Under the pieces are notes generated by a model, which had not been told where the DNA came from, searched no databases, and was given only the letters and a program-made list of their open reading frames with translations. DNA of 64,000 bases from a virus. This document shows, piece after piece, positions 1 through 8,412 of the stretch (position 1 is its first letter; each line of letters begins with the position of its first letter). Location of the stretch: positions 350,616 through 414,615 of IMG/VR virus record IMGVR_UViG_3300046616_000314. The stretch is one strand, 5' to 3'. The translations under genes and the position numbers were made by a program.

Positions 1-177
1 AATCATCGTGTCCACTTCGTTACGCGGGCACTTCAAGACGGTCAGATTGCCTTTCTCATTATATGAGACGAGCAATGGATGCGTAGGATCACCCCGGAAG
101 AATACGACGACCGGAGTGTTGTCATGCGGGATCGGAAGATAGTCACCTTCCTCCACAATTTTATCCAGAAAGCTCAT
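1..177 (-). CDS. Hypothetical protein, C-terminus beyond window
   Basis: The ATG at 177 follows directly on the TAA stop of the gene upstream, and the frame stays open for 59 codons to the window edge. It begins MSFLDKIVEEGDYLPIP. The visible part has several strand-like stretches (VVVFF, LLVSYN) and no motif I recognise. It is the last visible gene of the minus-strand run below gp46. Confidence 0.6.
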   Translation of the reverse strand, partial: MSFLDKIVEEGDYLPIPHDNTPVVVFFRGDPTHPLLVSYNEKGNLTVLKCPRNEVDTMI

Positions 178-480
178 TTAGCCGACCTTAAGTTTTACGA
201 ACGCGGCTTCCTCTTCAGTCGCGCACGGAATTAACAGCAGTGTATCATGTTCTCGGATAGCCACGATAAGTTTTTTACTGTTGCCATTCATATACGTCCA
301 TAGCTTTTCGCTGACGCGATTGACTGGGAATTCGAAAACGACAAAATATGCCTCAAGGTTCAAATCAACCCTGGCGCCGACCGAAGGTACTTCTAAACGA
401 TTTACGTTCGACACGCTTGGGCGCACGTAAGTAGAGTGCCGTGGATTTTCACCAATAAGATCGCGAAGGCATTGCTTCAC
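178..480 (-). CDS. KW-tail family protein, divergent
   Basis: 100 residues. The C-terminus ATEEEAAFVKLKVG is a degenerate form of the family tail (Trp replaced by Val), and the usual WC centre is replaced by LWTYMNGNSKK. Closest to its upstream neighbour: both have a SVSxxNR stretch near residue 22 and an LWxxMN centre, which points to a local duplication. Start ATG overlaps the neighbour's stop by four bases (ATGA). Function unknown. Confidence 0.75.
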   Translation of the reverse strand: MKQCLRDLIGENPRHSTYVRPSVSNVNRLEVPSVGARVDLNLEAYFVVFEFPVNRVSEKLWTYMNGNSKKLIVAIREHDTLLLIPCATEEEAAFVKLKVG

Positions 481-782
481 TGGCTTGCCTTGATTTTCAA
501 GAATGTTGCATCTTCTTCTGATGCGCAGGGGACGTGCAATACCAGCCGGTCATTTGTTGTGACTTCCACAACACAGAATTCATTCATATTATTCATATGC
601 GCCCACAAGTAATCACTAATGAAATTGTCATTAAGATGAAATGTAGCGAAATATCCGGTCGCCGCCAAATTCACCAATCCACTATTAGCACGGGAGAATC
701 TGTTCATATATGATACACTAGGTGTCACATATAAAAGTTCACGCCAATTCTCACTGACAATAGAGCTAAGCTGTTGCATCAT
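477..782 (-). CDS. KW-tail family protein, divergent
   Basis: 101 residues ending CASEEDATFLKIKASQ, so the acidic SEEDA part is intact but KW is lost. Centre LWAHMNNMNE instead of WC. Paralog of the gene just downstream (178-480). ATGA overlaps on both sides put it in one translational unit with its neighbours and gp46. Confidence 0.75.
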   Translation of the reverse strand: MMQQLSSIVSENWRELLYVTPSVSYMNRFSRANSGLVNLAATGYFATFHLNDNFISDYLWAHMNNMNEFCVVEVTTNDRLVLHVPCASEEDATFLKIKASQ

Positions 783-1123
783 CCAAACCTTAGTTTGAAA
801 TCAATCATGGCATCTGTATGCTGACCCAGAAAGTCAACAATTAGCATTGCTTTGCTATGAACTATGTAGCGAGCCCCGTAAATCAAGAAATAATCATTTG
901 TCGTATCGCATAGATAATCAATGATTTTGTCGTGCCGGGGTGTTCTCACGTGGTAGGAGAACGGGAGAATGACTGGATTGTGGACCAGAGCATGATGAGC
1001 CTCTTCGGTTTTATAGTACCGTTCGGCAACCAAGGTCTTGAACGCGCCATAGTCTACAGGCTTTAGGAATTCGAGACGAACCCGTTCCGAATCTTCTCCT
1101 AAAGCCTGTAGCAGGGTCATCAT
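779..1123 (-). CDS. KW-tail-like protein with weak tail
   Basis: 114 residues. Only the last part, MIDFKLRFG, recalls the family tail, and the SEEDA box is replaced by QHTDA. No WC centre. The ATG overlaps the gp46 stop codon (ATGATG, four bases). Family membership rests on the tail and context only. Otherwise unknown. Confidence 0.65.
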   Translation of the reverse strand: MMTLLQALGEDSERVRLEFLKPVDYGAFKTLVAERYYKTEEAHHALVHNPVILPFSYHVRTPRHDKIIDYLCDTTNDYFLIYGARYIVHSKAMLIVDFLGQHTDAMIDFKLRFG

Positions 1124-3183
1124 ATCGAAGCGTCGTCCTCTAGACGGGTGAAGCCGTTTTCCTTCTTCACCAACATAATTCGGTCGATGCGTCCGATCAG
1201 TTCTTCGCGGTGACTGATCAAGAACACGTTCTTGCCACGGTCACGCGCGAGGCTTTTCAAGACCGCTAGCGCACTTTCCACACCGTATTGGTCTAGCCCA
1301 TTATCGATAAGTTCGTCAACGAAAAATAAATTGACGGTATCGTTGAGGCTTTCCCAAACGTCACGGAACGACCAAGATGTTGCCATGATAACACGGTTCA
1401 TTTCGCCGCGCGACAACTGTTCAAAGTCGAAGTCTCGACCCAACATCGTAATATCAACCGAGAGATCGGATTGGAACTTAACTTCGTGCGGTAGACCTAA
1501 CTTGTCGAGATAGTGGTTGACACGTTGGTTCAGGTACGAAAGGTTCTGATCAATGATCTTCTTACGGATGAACGAGTCTTTGGACGTGAGAAGCTTCCAC
1601 AGGAAATCTTGGTGCTGGAACAAGCTCGTATAGTCGTTGATCTTCGCGTAATCAATTTCCTGCAACGTGCCACGCAACGTATCGGCTTGGGTATTAAAGG
1701 GATTTCCCTTTTGACCTTCGACTTCCAATTCCTTCACCAGAGCGTCGAACAGTTGCTTGGCGCGATAAACTTCATCCTTAGAATTGAATAAAGTTTCCGG
1801 CTTGGAGGCTTGGTGATCGTGCGAGAGAACCCGATAGTTCTCCAAGCTTTCCTGATGCGTGCTTAGAGCCAGGACCAACTTTTCCAATGCGGCTTCCTTG
1901 ACCGCAGCCTTTTCAGCAGCTTCGGTTTGACGCTTACCAACTTCCGATTGGAGAGTTTCGATTTCTGTTTGAACAGCATCGATACTTTTTTCCAATGCAA
2001 CAATCGTATCCTGAAGCTTGGTGATTTCAGTATTGTGCTTGGTTTGTTGGGTACGCAAGCGTTCAAGCATGTCTTCTAGGTGTTTAGTATCCTTGAGACC
2101 TTGACCACATGACAAACACGAATGAGCATCCGGGTTGGCTAGATCACTTTCGACCTTAGCTAACTTGGACTGTTCGTGGCTGATAGAATGTTCAATATTG
2201 GTAATGCTATCACGAGTACGCTTTATTTCAGATTTGAGACGTGCGACTTGCGAGGATGCGTCAGCAGATGCTTCTTTGGTATATCGAGAGATATCTGACT
2301 GTAGAGAAACCATTTCGCGACGAAGATGGGAGATTTCCCGCTCCGACTCATCCATACTGACACGATATTCACGTTCTTGCCCCGACCACAACTCAAGGGC
2401 ATCAAACTTGATGATTTCTGAGTCATAGTCGATGTCGCGCATTGTCGCAATCTCGTCTGCCAGCGTTGCTAGCGTACGATCATGGCTACGTTGCCAGGAT
2501 TCAGCTTGGGCAATCGCGGCGCCAATAGCCGTCTCAATCCGAGTGTTGGCTTCGGTATGAGCCTTGATCATTGATTCTTCGTCGCGAATCAAATCCTTGG
2601 TATTGTCGCGTAGGATTTTCAGCGCAGCAGCACGGGTGCTGATTTGCGTGACGCCCAACAGTTCTTCAATGATTTCTCGCTGATCGCTGACCTTCATACG
2701 CAGGAAAGGTTCGGTATAGGTTGTCATGGCAACAATGTGTTGGAACATTGCGCTAGACATGCCGAAGACTTTGTTGATCTCTGCTTGTGTGTGACGGTTC
2801 TCACCCAAGGCGTCATTCTGATCAACCGCATATTTTTGTTCTTTGTTATTCACATAGAACTTCAGAACGTCAGGCTTCTTGCCGCGCTCGATACGATACT
2901 TGACCCCATCCTTTTCAATATCAATCGTCACCAGCATGTTCTTGCCGTTGATGTTATTGATTAGATTGGGGATTTTGATCTTGCTGATTGGCTTACCGAA
3001 GATACCATAGCTGATGGCTTGCGCCAACGTAGTCTTGCCTGCACCGTTCTTAGTGATGCCGCCATTGGTGTCAGTATTATGACCCAGGACGAGTGTAAGA
3101 CCATTCTTATCTAGGTTTACAGCTTGGGTAACGGCACCCGTAGAGAGAAAATTCTTTAGAGTAATATTCGTAATCTTAAGCAT
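1120..3183 (-). CDS. 46: Recombination endonuclease subunit gp46 (SbcC/Rad50-like ATPase)
   Basis: Large ATPase subunit of the gp46/gp47 nuclease that resects DNA ends for recombination-dependent replication and degrades host DNA in T4. 687 residues from ATG 3183; a TTG lies one codon earlier. Visible parts: Walker A ending NGAGKTT (about 46-52), with the T4-like insertion between G34 and N46; two long coiled-coil arms; a zinc hook CLSCGQ near 353 at the arm tip; ABC signature LSRGEMNRV near 588; Walker B LFFVDELIDNGLD near 617; H-loop in LISHREEL. All catalytic motifs are intact. Its partner gp47 lies 33 kb away at 36035-37093, unlike the adjacent pair of T4. Confidence 0.95.
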   Translation of the reverse strand: MLKITNITLKNFLSTGAVTQAVNLDKNGLTLVLGHNTDTNGGITKNGAGKTTLAQAISYGIFGKPISKIKIPNLINNINGKNMLVTIDIEKDGVKYRIERGKKPDVLKFYVNNKEQKYAVDQNDALGENRHTQAEINKVFGMSSAMFQHIVAMTTYTEPFLRMKVSDQREIIEELLGVTQISTRAAALKILRDNTKDLIRDEESMIKAHTEANTRIETAIGAAIAQAESWQRSHDRTLATLADEIATMRDIDYDSEIIKFDALELWSGQEREYRVSMDESEREISHLRREMVSLQSDISRYTKEASADASSQVARLKSEIKRTRDSITNIEHSISHEQSKLAKVESDLANPDAHSCLSCGQGLKDTKHLEDMLERLRTQQTKHNTEITKLQDTIVALEKSIDAVQTEIETLQSEVGKRQTEAAEKAAVKEAALEKLVLALSTHQESLENYRVLSHDHQASKPETLFNSKDEVYRAKQLFDALVKELEVEGQKGNPFNTQADTLRGTLQEIDYAKINDYTSLFQHQDFLWKLLTSKDSFIRKKIIDQNLSYLNQRVNHYLDKLGLPHEVKFQSDLSVDITMLGRDFDFEQLSRGEMNRVIMATSWSFRDVWESLNDTVNLFFVDELIDNGLDQYGVESALAVLKSLARDRGKNVFLISHREELIGRIDRIMLVKKENGFTRLEDDASI

Positions 3184-3226
3184 CAATCACAACTTTTTGT
3201 GCGAACTTATCTGTTCGTCATGGTTA

Positions 3227-3256
3227 ACAATACCCTAATTGCGCTATAAAAGTCAA
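3227..3256 (-). promoter_or_regulatory. Possible sigma70-like promoter for gp46
   Basis: On the minus strand TTGACT (3251-3256) lies 18 bases from TATTGT (3227-3232), about 45 bases before the gp46 start. Spacing is at the long end, so this is tentative. The 3184-3327 intergenic region is divergent and holds nothing else I recognise apart from a TTGACA on the plus strand at 3275. Confidence 0.4.
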
Positions 3257-3327
3257 AATACTTCTGCTATGGGCTTGACATTATCTGAGAGTATGCGAAG
3301 TTAGGAACATAATTTTTGGAGCCATTC

Positions 3328-3669
3328 ATGAGCGGTCTTGAAATCATCCCCGATCTGTTGAAGGTTGACATGAACCGCATCAGGATCGATTGCACCGGTC
3401 AACGCGACACCTTGGCGACGCTGGGCAACCTGATGTTCATGTGCGGTCTCAACGGTATCAACCCCCTAGAACTGGTCATCGTGGATCAAGCTGGGAAGCT
3501 GACTGCTGACCAAACTGTCGGGCTGACGGTTATCCAGCGACCGGACAACGGCTGGTATACGGACGTGTTCTGCGCTCAAGAAGATAAAATTTTTATCATT
3601 CTGGATCGCGCCAACATCGTTCCCGAATTTGTTCGCAATCGCTGCTACAACATTCACGCGGACGGGTAA
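3328..3669 (+). CDS. Hypothetical protein
   Basis: 113 residues from ATG 3328, which has a TTTGGAG ribosome site eight bases before it; a TTG start four codons earlier is less likely. Alternating hydrophobic strands (LELVIVDQ, KIFIILDR) suggest a compact alpha/beta fold. No motif recognised. First gene of a plus-strand series; a TTGACA box at 3275 may drive it, but no good -10 element is visible. Confidence 0.75.
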   Translation: MSGLEIIPDLLKVDMNRIRIDCTGQRDTLATLGNLMFMCGLNGINPLELVIVDQAGKLTADQTVGLTVIQRPDNGWYTDVFCAQEDKIFIILDRANIVPEFVRNRCYNIHADG

Positions 3670-3676
3670 TGCTGAC

Positions 3677-3704
3677 TTGACAGCTAGAGAATAGCTGCTA
3701 GTAT
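3677..3704 (+). promoter_or_regulatory. Sigma70-like promoter
   Basis: TTGACA (3677-3682), 16-base spacer, TAGTAT (3699-3704), followed by a strong TTTTTGGAG ribosome site and ATG at 3733. It shares its layout with several other plus-strand promoters in the window. Confidence 0.7.
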
Positions 3705-3732
3705 TCAGTATATTCTTTTTGGAGATTGTTTC

Positions 3733-3942
3733 ATGCACGACCCCGCGCTGACCAACGTCACTTTTTCTGAAACGTTTGCTGGCTCGGATTTTGCCAAGCA
3801 ACGCGGGCGTGACATCAACACTCTGATTTCCAACAAGATCAAGCTGGGGCATTTCGCACCCGGTCAGAATTTTCTCGACTTCGGCGACGTGATTGCCGAC
3901 CTGATGGCGCAAGCCTACGAAATGGGCAGGGAAGACAATTAA
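3733..3942 (+). CDS. Hypothetical protein
   Basis: 69 residues with an acidic-amphipathic C-terminal helix (DVIADLMAQAYEMG). First gene after a clear promoter and a strong GGAG ribosome site. It stops one base before the MazG-like gene, so the two are probably co-translated. Not recognised. Confidence 0.75.
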   Translation: MHDPALTNVTFSETFAGSDFAKQRGRDINTLISNKIKLGHFAPGQNFLDFGDVIADLMAQAYEMGREDN

Positions 3943-3943
3943 T

Positions 3944-4252
3944 ATGGATTTCATTCAAAACGTTTTCGGTTTCTGTCGCCGGGTCAAGAACGACCGGACC
4001 ATTCTCGACGCCTTCAATCACATGCTGGGCGAGTGCGTCGAACTGAAGGACGAAATCAAGAAGGTCGAAGCCGGTGAAACCGAAGGCGATGACGGCATTG
4101 TCGGCGAAGCTATCGACGTGATGGCTTGCGCCCTGGACATCATCTGGCAGCATCGTCCCGACATCACGTCGGAAGAACTGAACGCCATCATGACCCGCAA
4201 GTGCGAAAAGTGGGAGCGCAAGGTTGCCGAGAAAGCGGCGCAATCCGCATGA
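3944..4252 (+). CDS. MazG-like nucleotide pyrophosphohydrolase
   Basis: 102 residues, one all-alpha MazG-type domain. The family metal-binding signature ExxE...ExxD is visible as E30-x-x-E33 and E55-x-x-D58 (GEAIDV). Enzymes of this family hydrolyse (d)NTPs to monophosphates; phage versions may clean the nucleotide pool or affect ppGpp. The substrate cannot be read from sequence. Its stop overlaps the next start (ATGA). Confidence 0.8.
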   Translation: MDFIQNVFGFCRRVKNDRTILDAFNHMLGECVELKDEIKKVEAGETEGDDGIVGEAIDVMACALDIIWQHRPDITSEELNAIMTRKCEKWERKVAEKAAQSA

Positions 4253-4656
4253 CCTATATGTGGAACGTTGACGGCTTCATGGAGAAGGCGACCGATAAAG
4301 GTTATCTGGTCAACGCCGCGCTCGCGAAGCATTTCGGCTGGACCAAGCCCATCTTGACTGCAAAGTCGGCGCCGGAATACGTCACGACTTCCAACGCGAG
4401 TCCGCGAGGCGCAGCCGTCTTGGTGTACTTCCCCGACCACGCGGGTAACATGCGCAAGCTCGCGTTTGAGTATGACTATTCCAAGATGGTCTTTACTGTT
4501 ATCGAATTCGTTCCTTCCACGGCTACGACGCCCATGACGACGAAGACGTTGATTACTTTTTCGCCCTGGATTTATCCTGGCGAAACCAACTGGTTCATGC
4601 AGCCAAGTCACACCGTCGATATTGGTTGGGTGCTTGAACAGATTTATCCGAGGTAG
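4249..4656 (+). CDS. Hypothetical protein
   Basis: 135 residues beginning MTYMWNVDGFMEKA. ATG 4249 overlaps the MazG-like stop, so I use it rather than the earlier in-frame codons inside that gene. The N-terminal half is helical, the C-terminal half strand-rich (VLVYFPDH, VFTVIEFVPS). Not recognised. Confidence 0.75.
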   Translation: MTYMWNVDGFMEKATDKGYLVNAALAKHFGWTKPILTAKSAPEYVTTSNASPRGAAVLVYFPDHAGNMRKLAFEYDYSKMVFTVIEFVPSTATTPMTTKTLITFSPWIYPGETNWFMQPSHTVDIGWVLEQIYPR

Positions 4657-4659
4657 ATC

Positions 4660-5172
4660 ATGACCGCTGTCTTTATTATCAACAACGACGGTACGCACGA
4701 ATTCCTTGACGGCGTGGAATATACTCCGACGTATGCGCGCTTCCCTGACCGGAGATACTATCGCATCAAGGAAATGCGGACGGCTATCGGAGAACAAGGC
4801 TGGAACGTCTATCGTGGCAAGACCGTGGTTGGGCAAGCCTACCGGGATTCGTGCGCTCAAGGTATCTTCGCGGACAAGTATCACGAATGGCTGTACACCA
4901 CGCATAAGGGCATCGTGGCTCAGAACGAGACCATCAAAGCCACGACCGGGCACTATGATCTCAATTTTAGCCTGTTCCAAATCTTCCTTGGGCGCATCCT
5001 CTGGGGATATAAGGACAAGACCACGGCTGGTGAAAAGATCGACTCTGATCTGTATTTTGCAAAGAGTTTCGCGGACGTTGGACCCACTGACGGGGAAGTT
5101 CATCAGAAGCGTATTCGTGAACGCGATTTGATGCAAAAAATTAAAAATCATTTCGACAATTTCGAGCACTGA
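4660..5172 (+). CDS. Hypothetical protein
   Basis: 170 residues, cytoplasmic in composition, starting three bases after the previous stop. Begins MTAVFIINNDGTHEFLDGVE and ends in a charged helix. No catalytic motif recognised. The long minus-strand frame over this gene is a shadow of its codon bias. Confidence 0.75.
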   Translation: MTAVFIINNDGTHEFLDGVEYTPTYARFPDRRYYRIKEMRTAIGEQGWNVYRGKTVVGQAYRDSCAQGIFADKYHEWLYTTHKGIVAQNETIKATTGHYDLNFSLFQIFLGRILWGYKDKTTAGEKIDSDLYFAKSFADVGPTDGEVHQKRIRERDLMQKIKNHFDNFEH

Positions 5173-5173
5173 C

Positions 5174-5455
5174 ATGGCAGGCGGAACCTACGCGGCTGTA
5201 GAGCCTACGAAAACTTACCCGGTTTACATTCCGTTGGCATGTGATCTTAAGAACTCGGTGTTTCGGAATTACACTTGGGCTGGGTTCTCGTTTGGCGATG
5301 CGACCCATGTTCACCAGTGGTGCATGAGCAAGTTCGGCTATTCTCCGGTCATTTATTTTGCTGATCATGACGACGACTATTGCTTCGATATCCGAATGCA
5401 TTCCGAAGAGGATGTAGCCATGTTTAAACTTAAGTGGTCCGAACTAATGACATGA
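5174..5455 (+). CDS. KW-tail family protein
   Basis: 93 residues, a clear member: centre HQWCMSKFGYSP, tail SEEDVAMFKLKWSELMT with five extra residues after KW. The first of the outlying plus-strand copies. The next copy starts inside its last codons (ATGA) and shares the centre YQWCMKQFGYSP, so the pair arose by tandem duplication. Confidence 0.85.
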   Translation: MAGGTYAAVEPTKTYPVYIPLACDLKNSVFRNYTWAGFSFGDATHVHQWCMSKFGYSPVIYFADHDDDYCFDIRMHSEEDVAMFKLKWSELMT

Positions 5456-5703
5456 CCGGAATTTATACGGCTTATTTTCCAAGTCATGCAAACATTGCGA
5501 AATCATTATTTCGCAACTGGAATAACGAATTGGGGTTCCCTTCGAAAACCCCTGTTTATCAGTGGTGCATGAAACAATTCGGCTATTCTCCCAGAGTGGT
5601 TGCCACCGTAGATGTTACACTGGGAAATAATATCAATTACGGATTTGACGCCGAATTGAAATCAGAAAATGATGCCATGATGTTTAGACTCAAGTGGTGC
5701 TAA
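5452..5703 (+). CDS. KW-tail family protein
   Basis: 83 residues from ATG 5452, whose ATGA overlaps the previous stop; the in-frame GTG upstream is inside the neighbour's tail. Centre YQWCMKQFGYSPRV, tail KSENDAMMFRLKWC. About half identical to the preceding gene by eye. Confidence 0.85.
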   Translation: MTGIYTAYFPSHANIAKSLFRNWNNELGFPSKTPVYQWCMKQFGYSPRVVATVDVTLGNNINYGFDAELKSENDAMMFRLKWC

Positions 5704-5708
5704 ATGTC

Positions 5709-5736
5709 TTGACAGTCTAGTATTCCATGGTATGTT
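5709..5736 (+). promoter_or_regulatory. Sigma70-like promoter
   Basis: TTGACA (5709-5714), 16 bases, TATGTT (5731-5736). It begins within a few bases of the preceding stop. A TATGGAG ribosome site and ATG 5764 follow. Confidence 0.7.
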
Positions 5737-5763
5737 CTCTATATTCTTTATGGAGATCAAGTC

Positions 5764-6276
5764 ATGGAATATCAACGCCTCCCGGCTAAGAACGGCTTCC
5801 TTCTGGTTGATGGCGTTCGTCTGGACGAAATTGATCTCGACAGCTTTAAGTCGTTTCAAACGTTCCACAAATTCTGTGACGATTTCTGGACTGCCTACGA
5901 CGCCCACTATGGCGCCGATGGTATGCAACATGAAGATCAAATCTTCGATCAAGCCTACTGCGCTGCGCTGAACGCGACGCGCCAACGGCTGTCGGCTGAA
6001 CGCGCCGCCCAAGACATCGCTACCGAAATGGCGACTCCGATGAACATCGGTGGTGAGAGCTATAATCGCCTTGCCCGCTGCTCGGTCGCCCATGTTGGCT
6101 GGGAATCGGACAACACCGCCTGGATCGTTGAAAAGGACGGCAAGCGTTTTGTGGCTTCGACCGATCACGGACAACAAGCCCTGTCGAACGAAGACTATCT
6201 GAAGGGCAAGCTCGCGGAATATCAAAAGCTGATCCTCGAAACCGAAGACGCTCTGTGGGTGCTCAATGCCCGCTAA
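5764..6276 (+). CDS. Hypothetical protein
   Basis: 170 residues, acidic. An N-terminal strand pair (NGFLLVDGVRLDEIDL), a helical middle and a final helix. GGAG ribosome site nine bases before ATG. The downstream gene begins inside its last ten bases. No family recognised. Confidence 0.75.
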   Translation: MEYQRLPAKNGFLLVDGVRLDEIDLDSFKSFQTFHKFCDDFWTAYDAHYGADGMQHEDQIFDQAYCAALNATRQRLSAERAAQDIATEMATPMNIGGESYNRLARCSVAHVGWESDNTAWIVEKDGKRFVASTDHGQQALSNEDYLKGKLAEYQKLILETEDALWVLNAR

Positions 6277-6469
6277 GAGCCTCAAGGAACGCATTCTCGA
6301 CGCCGATGTACGCGCCAGCACTTACCTTGGCGACTACAACGAGCTTGTCGAGCGCGGCTATCCCGAGAGCGGTCCCAAGGCTCAAACCTTGTTCCGCAAG
6401 GCTCAATTCTGGCTTGATCGCCATACCCTTCTGACCAATCAGGGCGATAAGCCCGCGCCGAAAGAATAA
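6266..6469 (+). CDS. Hypothetical small protein
   Basis: 67 residues, basic, helical (LKERILDADVRASTYL). Overlaps the upstream gene by 11 bases in another frame and is followed two bases later by the next start, so it belongs to the same operon. Looks like a small phage housekeeping-type protein. Not recognised. Confidence 0.7.
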   Translation: MPAKSLKERILDADVRASTYLGDYNELVERGYPESGPKAQTLFRKAQFWLDRHTLLTNQGDKPAPKE

Positions 6470-6471
6470 TT

Positions 6472-6672
6472 ATGAAGACCTTGACCGCAAACGTCCCCGC
6501 TGATCTTGTCGATAAGATCGCCCGTGTTGAAGGTCTGGTTCGGGCTGCGGATGAATCGCGGCTGGTGTTCCAGCGGCGTTGCCTGATGCTCTATGATATT
6601 TCGATGGGGCGCACCACCTATATCGCCACGCGCAAGCCTACACCCGTAGGGGAAGTGGTGCTAGATGCATAA
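6472..6672 (+). CDS. Hypothetical small protein
   Basis: 66 residues; middle helix DESRLVFQRRCLMLYDISMG. Starts two bases after the previous stop and overlaps the next gene by eight bases. Not recognised. Confidence 0.7.
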   Translation: MKTLTANVPADLVDKIARVEGLVRAADESRLVFQRRCLMLYDISMGRTTYIATRKPTPVGEVVLDA

Positions 6673-6898
6673 ACACAAATGCTTTCGTCAGCGAGAAGCA
6701 ACACTGTTAACTTATGGCGAAGACCTGAGTTTACAGGAAGACGTTGTTGCGTGGATGAAAGCAAATAACGTTCACTTGACCTTCAGTAATGTCGGTGGGC
6801 GTAGTTATGGGCGGGGCGATGATACTGGTGTACCTATCGTCGTCTATACTTTCGAAGATACCGAACAAGCGTTTTTGTTTAGGCTCAAGTGGCTCTGA
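6665..6898 (+). CDS. KW-tail family protein
   Basis: 77 residues. Lacks the WC pair: the centre reads DVVAWMKANNVHLTFS. The tail FEDTEQAFLFRLKWL is typical. Codon use is more AT-rich than in the operon just upstream, as in other family members. Confidence 0.8.
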   Translation: MHKHKCFRQREATLLTYGEDLSLQEDVVAWMKANNVHLTFSNVGGRSYGRGDDTGVPIVVYTFEDTEQAFLFRLKWL

Positions 6899-7149
6899 TG
6901 GCAAAACTCACCTATCTGTCTTGCGAAGACAGAACCATATATGTCTATTCGAATACTATGCAGTGGTGGACACCGCAAATGATGGCGTGGATGAACGAAC
7001 ATAAATTCAAACCATACGCTGCACTGTCGCCCAAATATCCCACGACGGGCTCGCGATTTGGCGAGACGATTCCCTATGATGCCGTTTGTCTTTCGTTTAC
7101 ATTCGAGAACGAAGATCAAATGATGATGTTCAGGATCAAATGGCTATGA
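6898..7149 (+). CDS. KW-tail family protein
   Basis: 83 residues from ATG 6898 (TGATG overlap with the previous stop). Centre MMAWMNEHKFKPYAAL without Cys; tail FENEDQMMMFRIKWL. Resembles the preceding copy in the AWM centre. Confidence 0.8.
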   Translation: MAKLTYLSCEDRTIYVYSNTMQWWTPQMMAWMNEHKFKPYAALSPKYPTTGSRFGETIPYDAVCLSFTFENEDQMMMFRIKWL

Positions 7150-7514
7150 AACCTCCTATGCTTATTGGCATCCATGAATGGCAAAAATTCTGTGAAGAAT
7201 ATGGCGCCGTTGCGTTGATACCCGATGCTATCTGTTCTTCGCAATTCATCATGCGTCGGGAATTGACGAGAATTTCCAACAGTACAAATTTCAAACATTT
7301 TGTAACTCTGGGTCCAACGATCAATCATGGTCGCTATGAAATGTTTGATATTTTTCAAACGTGGCGACCCGAGGGACCATGGGCATATGTTCAAACGCCC
7401 GATTATGATCCCGTTACAAATAAATCGTCAACTGTGTTCAGATTGTACTTTACATCTGAGGAAGATGCTGTAGTATTCAAGATGAAATTTTCATCTTATA
7501 ATTACGGGATTTGA
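7146..7514 (+). CDS. KW-tail family protein, long
   Basis: 122 residues from ATG 7146 (ATGA overlap). Longer middle region (about 45 extra residues) and a C-terminal extension after the tail: TSEEDAVVFKMKFSSYNYGI. N-terminus has WQKFCEEYGAV in place of the WC helix. Confidence 0.8.
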   Translation: MKPPMLIGIHEWQKFCEEYGAVALIPDAICSSQFIMRRELTRISNSTNFKHFVTLGPTINHGRYEMFDIFQTWRPEGPWAYVQTPDYDPVTNKSSTVFRLYFTSEEDAVVFKMKFSSYNYGI

Positions 7515-7516
7515 TC

Positions 7517-7906
7517 ATGCTGTATAAGACTCGTTGGGGTACCCATATCGATCTGTCGAAGATCGTGGCGATCACTGCCGAAACGACCTACAAGTCGGTC
7601 TCTGTCACGGCACAACTACTCAACGAACCGATGAAGTTCCATCTGCAACATGCAGCGGACAATCAATACGGCGAAGACTGCGACAAGCGTGCCCAAGCTC
7701 TTGCCGCCGAAGGCAAGGACAAAAATGAAGCCTACGCCAACTACGCCGTTGGATGCGATGCGCTTCGCATCGAATGGGTCAACGACCTGATGCAAGCCTG
7801 GACCGACTACAAGGCTTCGCGCGCCGCTCGACTCGACGCTTTGCTGACCCGCCTGGACGGCTCGTCGGACAAGGACGCCGTTGCCCTCATCAACGCTCTG
7901 TCGTAA
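7517..7906 (+). CDS. Hypothetical protein
   Basis: 129 residues, ATG 7517 chosen over a TTG two codons earlier. Largely helical, alanine- and aspartate-rich; C-terminal half ARLDALLTRLDGSSDKDAVA. GC-richer than the adjoining family copies. Not recognised. Confidence 0.7.
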   Translation: MLYKTRWGTHIDLSKIVAITAETTYKSVSVTAQLLNEPMKFHLQHAADNQYGEDCDKRAQALAAEGKDKNEAYANYAVGCDALRIEWVNDLMQAWTDYKASRAARLDALLTRLDGSSDKDAVALINALS

Positions 7907-7916
7907 GGTTCAAATC

Positions 7917-8099
7917 ATGATCGGCATCGTTGACACGCTCGCTACCCTGAAGAAGTTCAGTGACAAGCTTGTTGCTGAACGTATCGCCGAAGCTCGCGCC
8001 CAAATGCCCGAGTGGATGGCGGCTTCGTTCTCTGACCAAGATGTCGAGAACTGGATCACCGAACAACGCCTGCGCGCGGCTGTCGTCGCCACGGCGTAA
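7917..8099 (+). CDS. Hypothetical small protein
   Basis: 60 residues, helical (LATLKKFSDKLVAERIAEAR), from ATG 7917. Stop TAA overlaps the next start (TAATG). Not recognised. Confidence 0.7.
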   Translation: MIGIVDTLATLKKFSDKLVAERIAEARAQMPEWMAASFSDQDVENWITEQRLRAAVVATA

Positions 8100-8359
8100 T
8101 GTCTACTGTGGAAATCATAACGACCGATGCGGGTCCGAATGATTGCTTGGTTTACACGACCAAGGTTCATATCGATACCACCAGGGACAAAGTGTATGTC
8201 CCTGGCGCGAATCAGTTGATTCCAGAAATATATGACTTCCTAAATGCGCGTGGCTGTCGTAGTTGGTCGCATCAAAGTAACGGTACTTTTGAAGTACGTT
8301 TCGTCTTCTACAATATGCAAGAAGATGATCTAGTCATGTTCAAACTAAAATTCATTTGA
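8099..8359 (+). CDS. KW-tail family protein
   Basis: 86 residues. Centre IYDFLNARGCRSW without the WC pair; tail NMQEDDLVMFKLKFI. An isolated copy, last in the 6.7-8.4 kb group. Confidence 0.8.
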   Translation: MSTVEIITTDAGPNDCLVYTTKVHIDTTRDKVYVPGANQLIPEIYDFLNARGCRSWSHQSNGTFEVRFVFYNMQEDDLVMFKLKFI

Positions 8360-8384
8360 CAGAATAAAACTCTGTGGTAGCTTA
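8356..8384 (+). promoter_or_regulatory. Possible sigma70-like promoter
   Basis: TTGACA (8356-8361) overlaps the preceding stop; 17 bases on lies TAGCTT (8379-8384), a weak -10 box. A GGAG ribosome site at 8401 precedes ATG 8413. Confidence 0.5.
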
Positions 8385-8412
8385 TGTATATAAGCACTTC
8401 GGAGATTCTTTG

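Noticed and set aside
1232-2964. Several plus-strand frames of 90-106 codons inside gp46
   Set aside because: All lie antisense to the well-supported gp46 gene and show no conserved motif.
4018-5175. 385-codon minus-strand open frame
   Set aside because: It lies over three plus-strand genes with good ribosome sites and overlaps; it follows from their codon bias and has an Arg-rich, low-complexity product.
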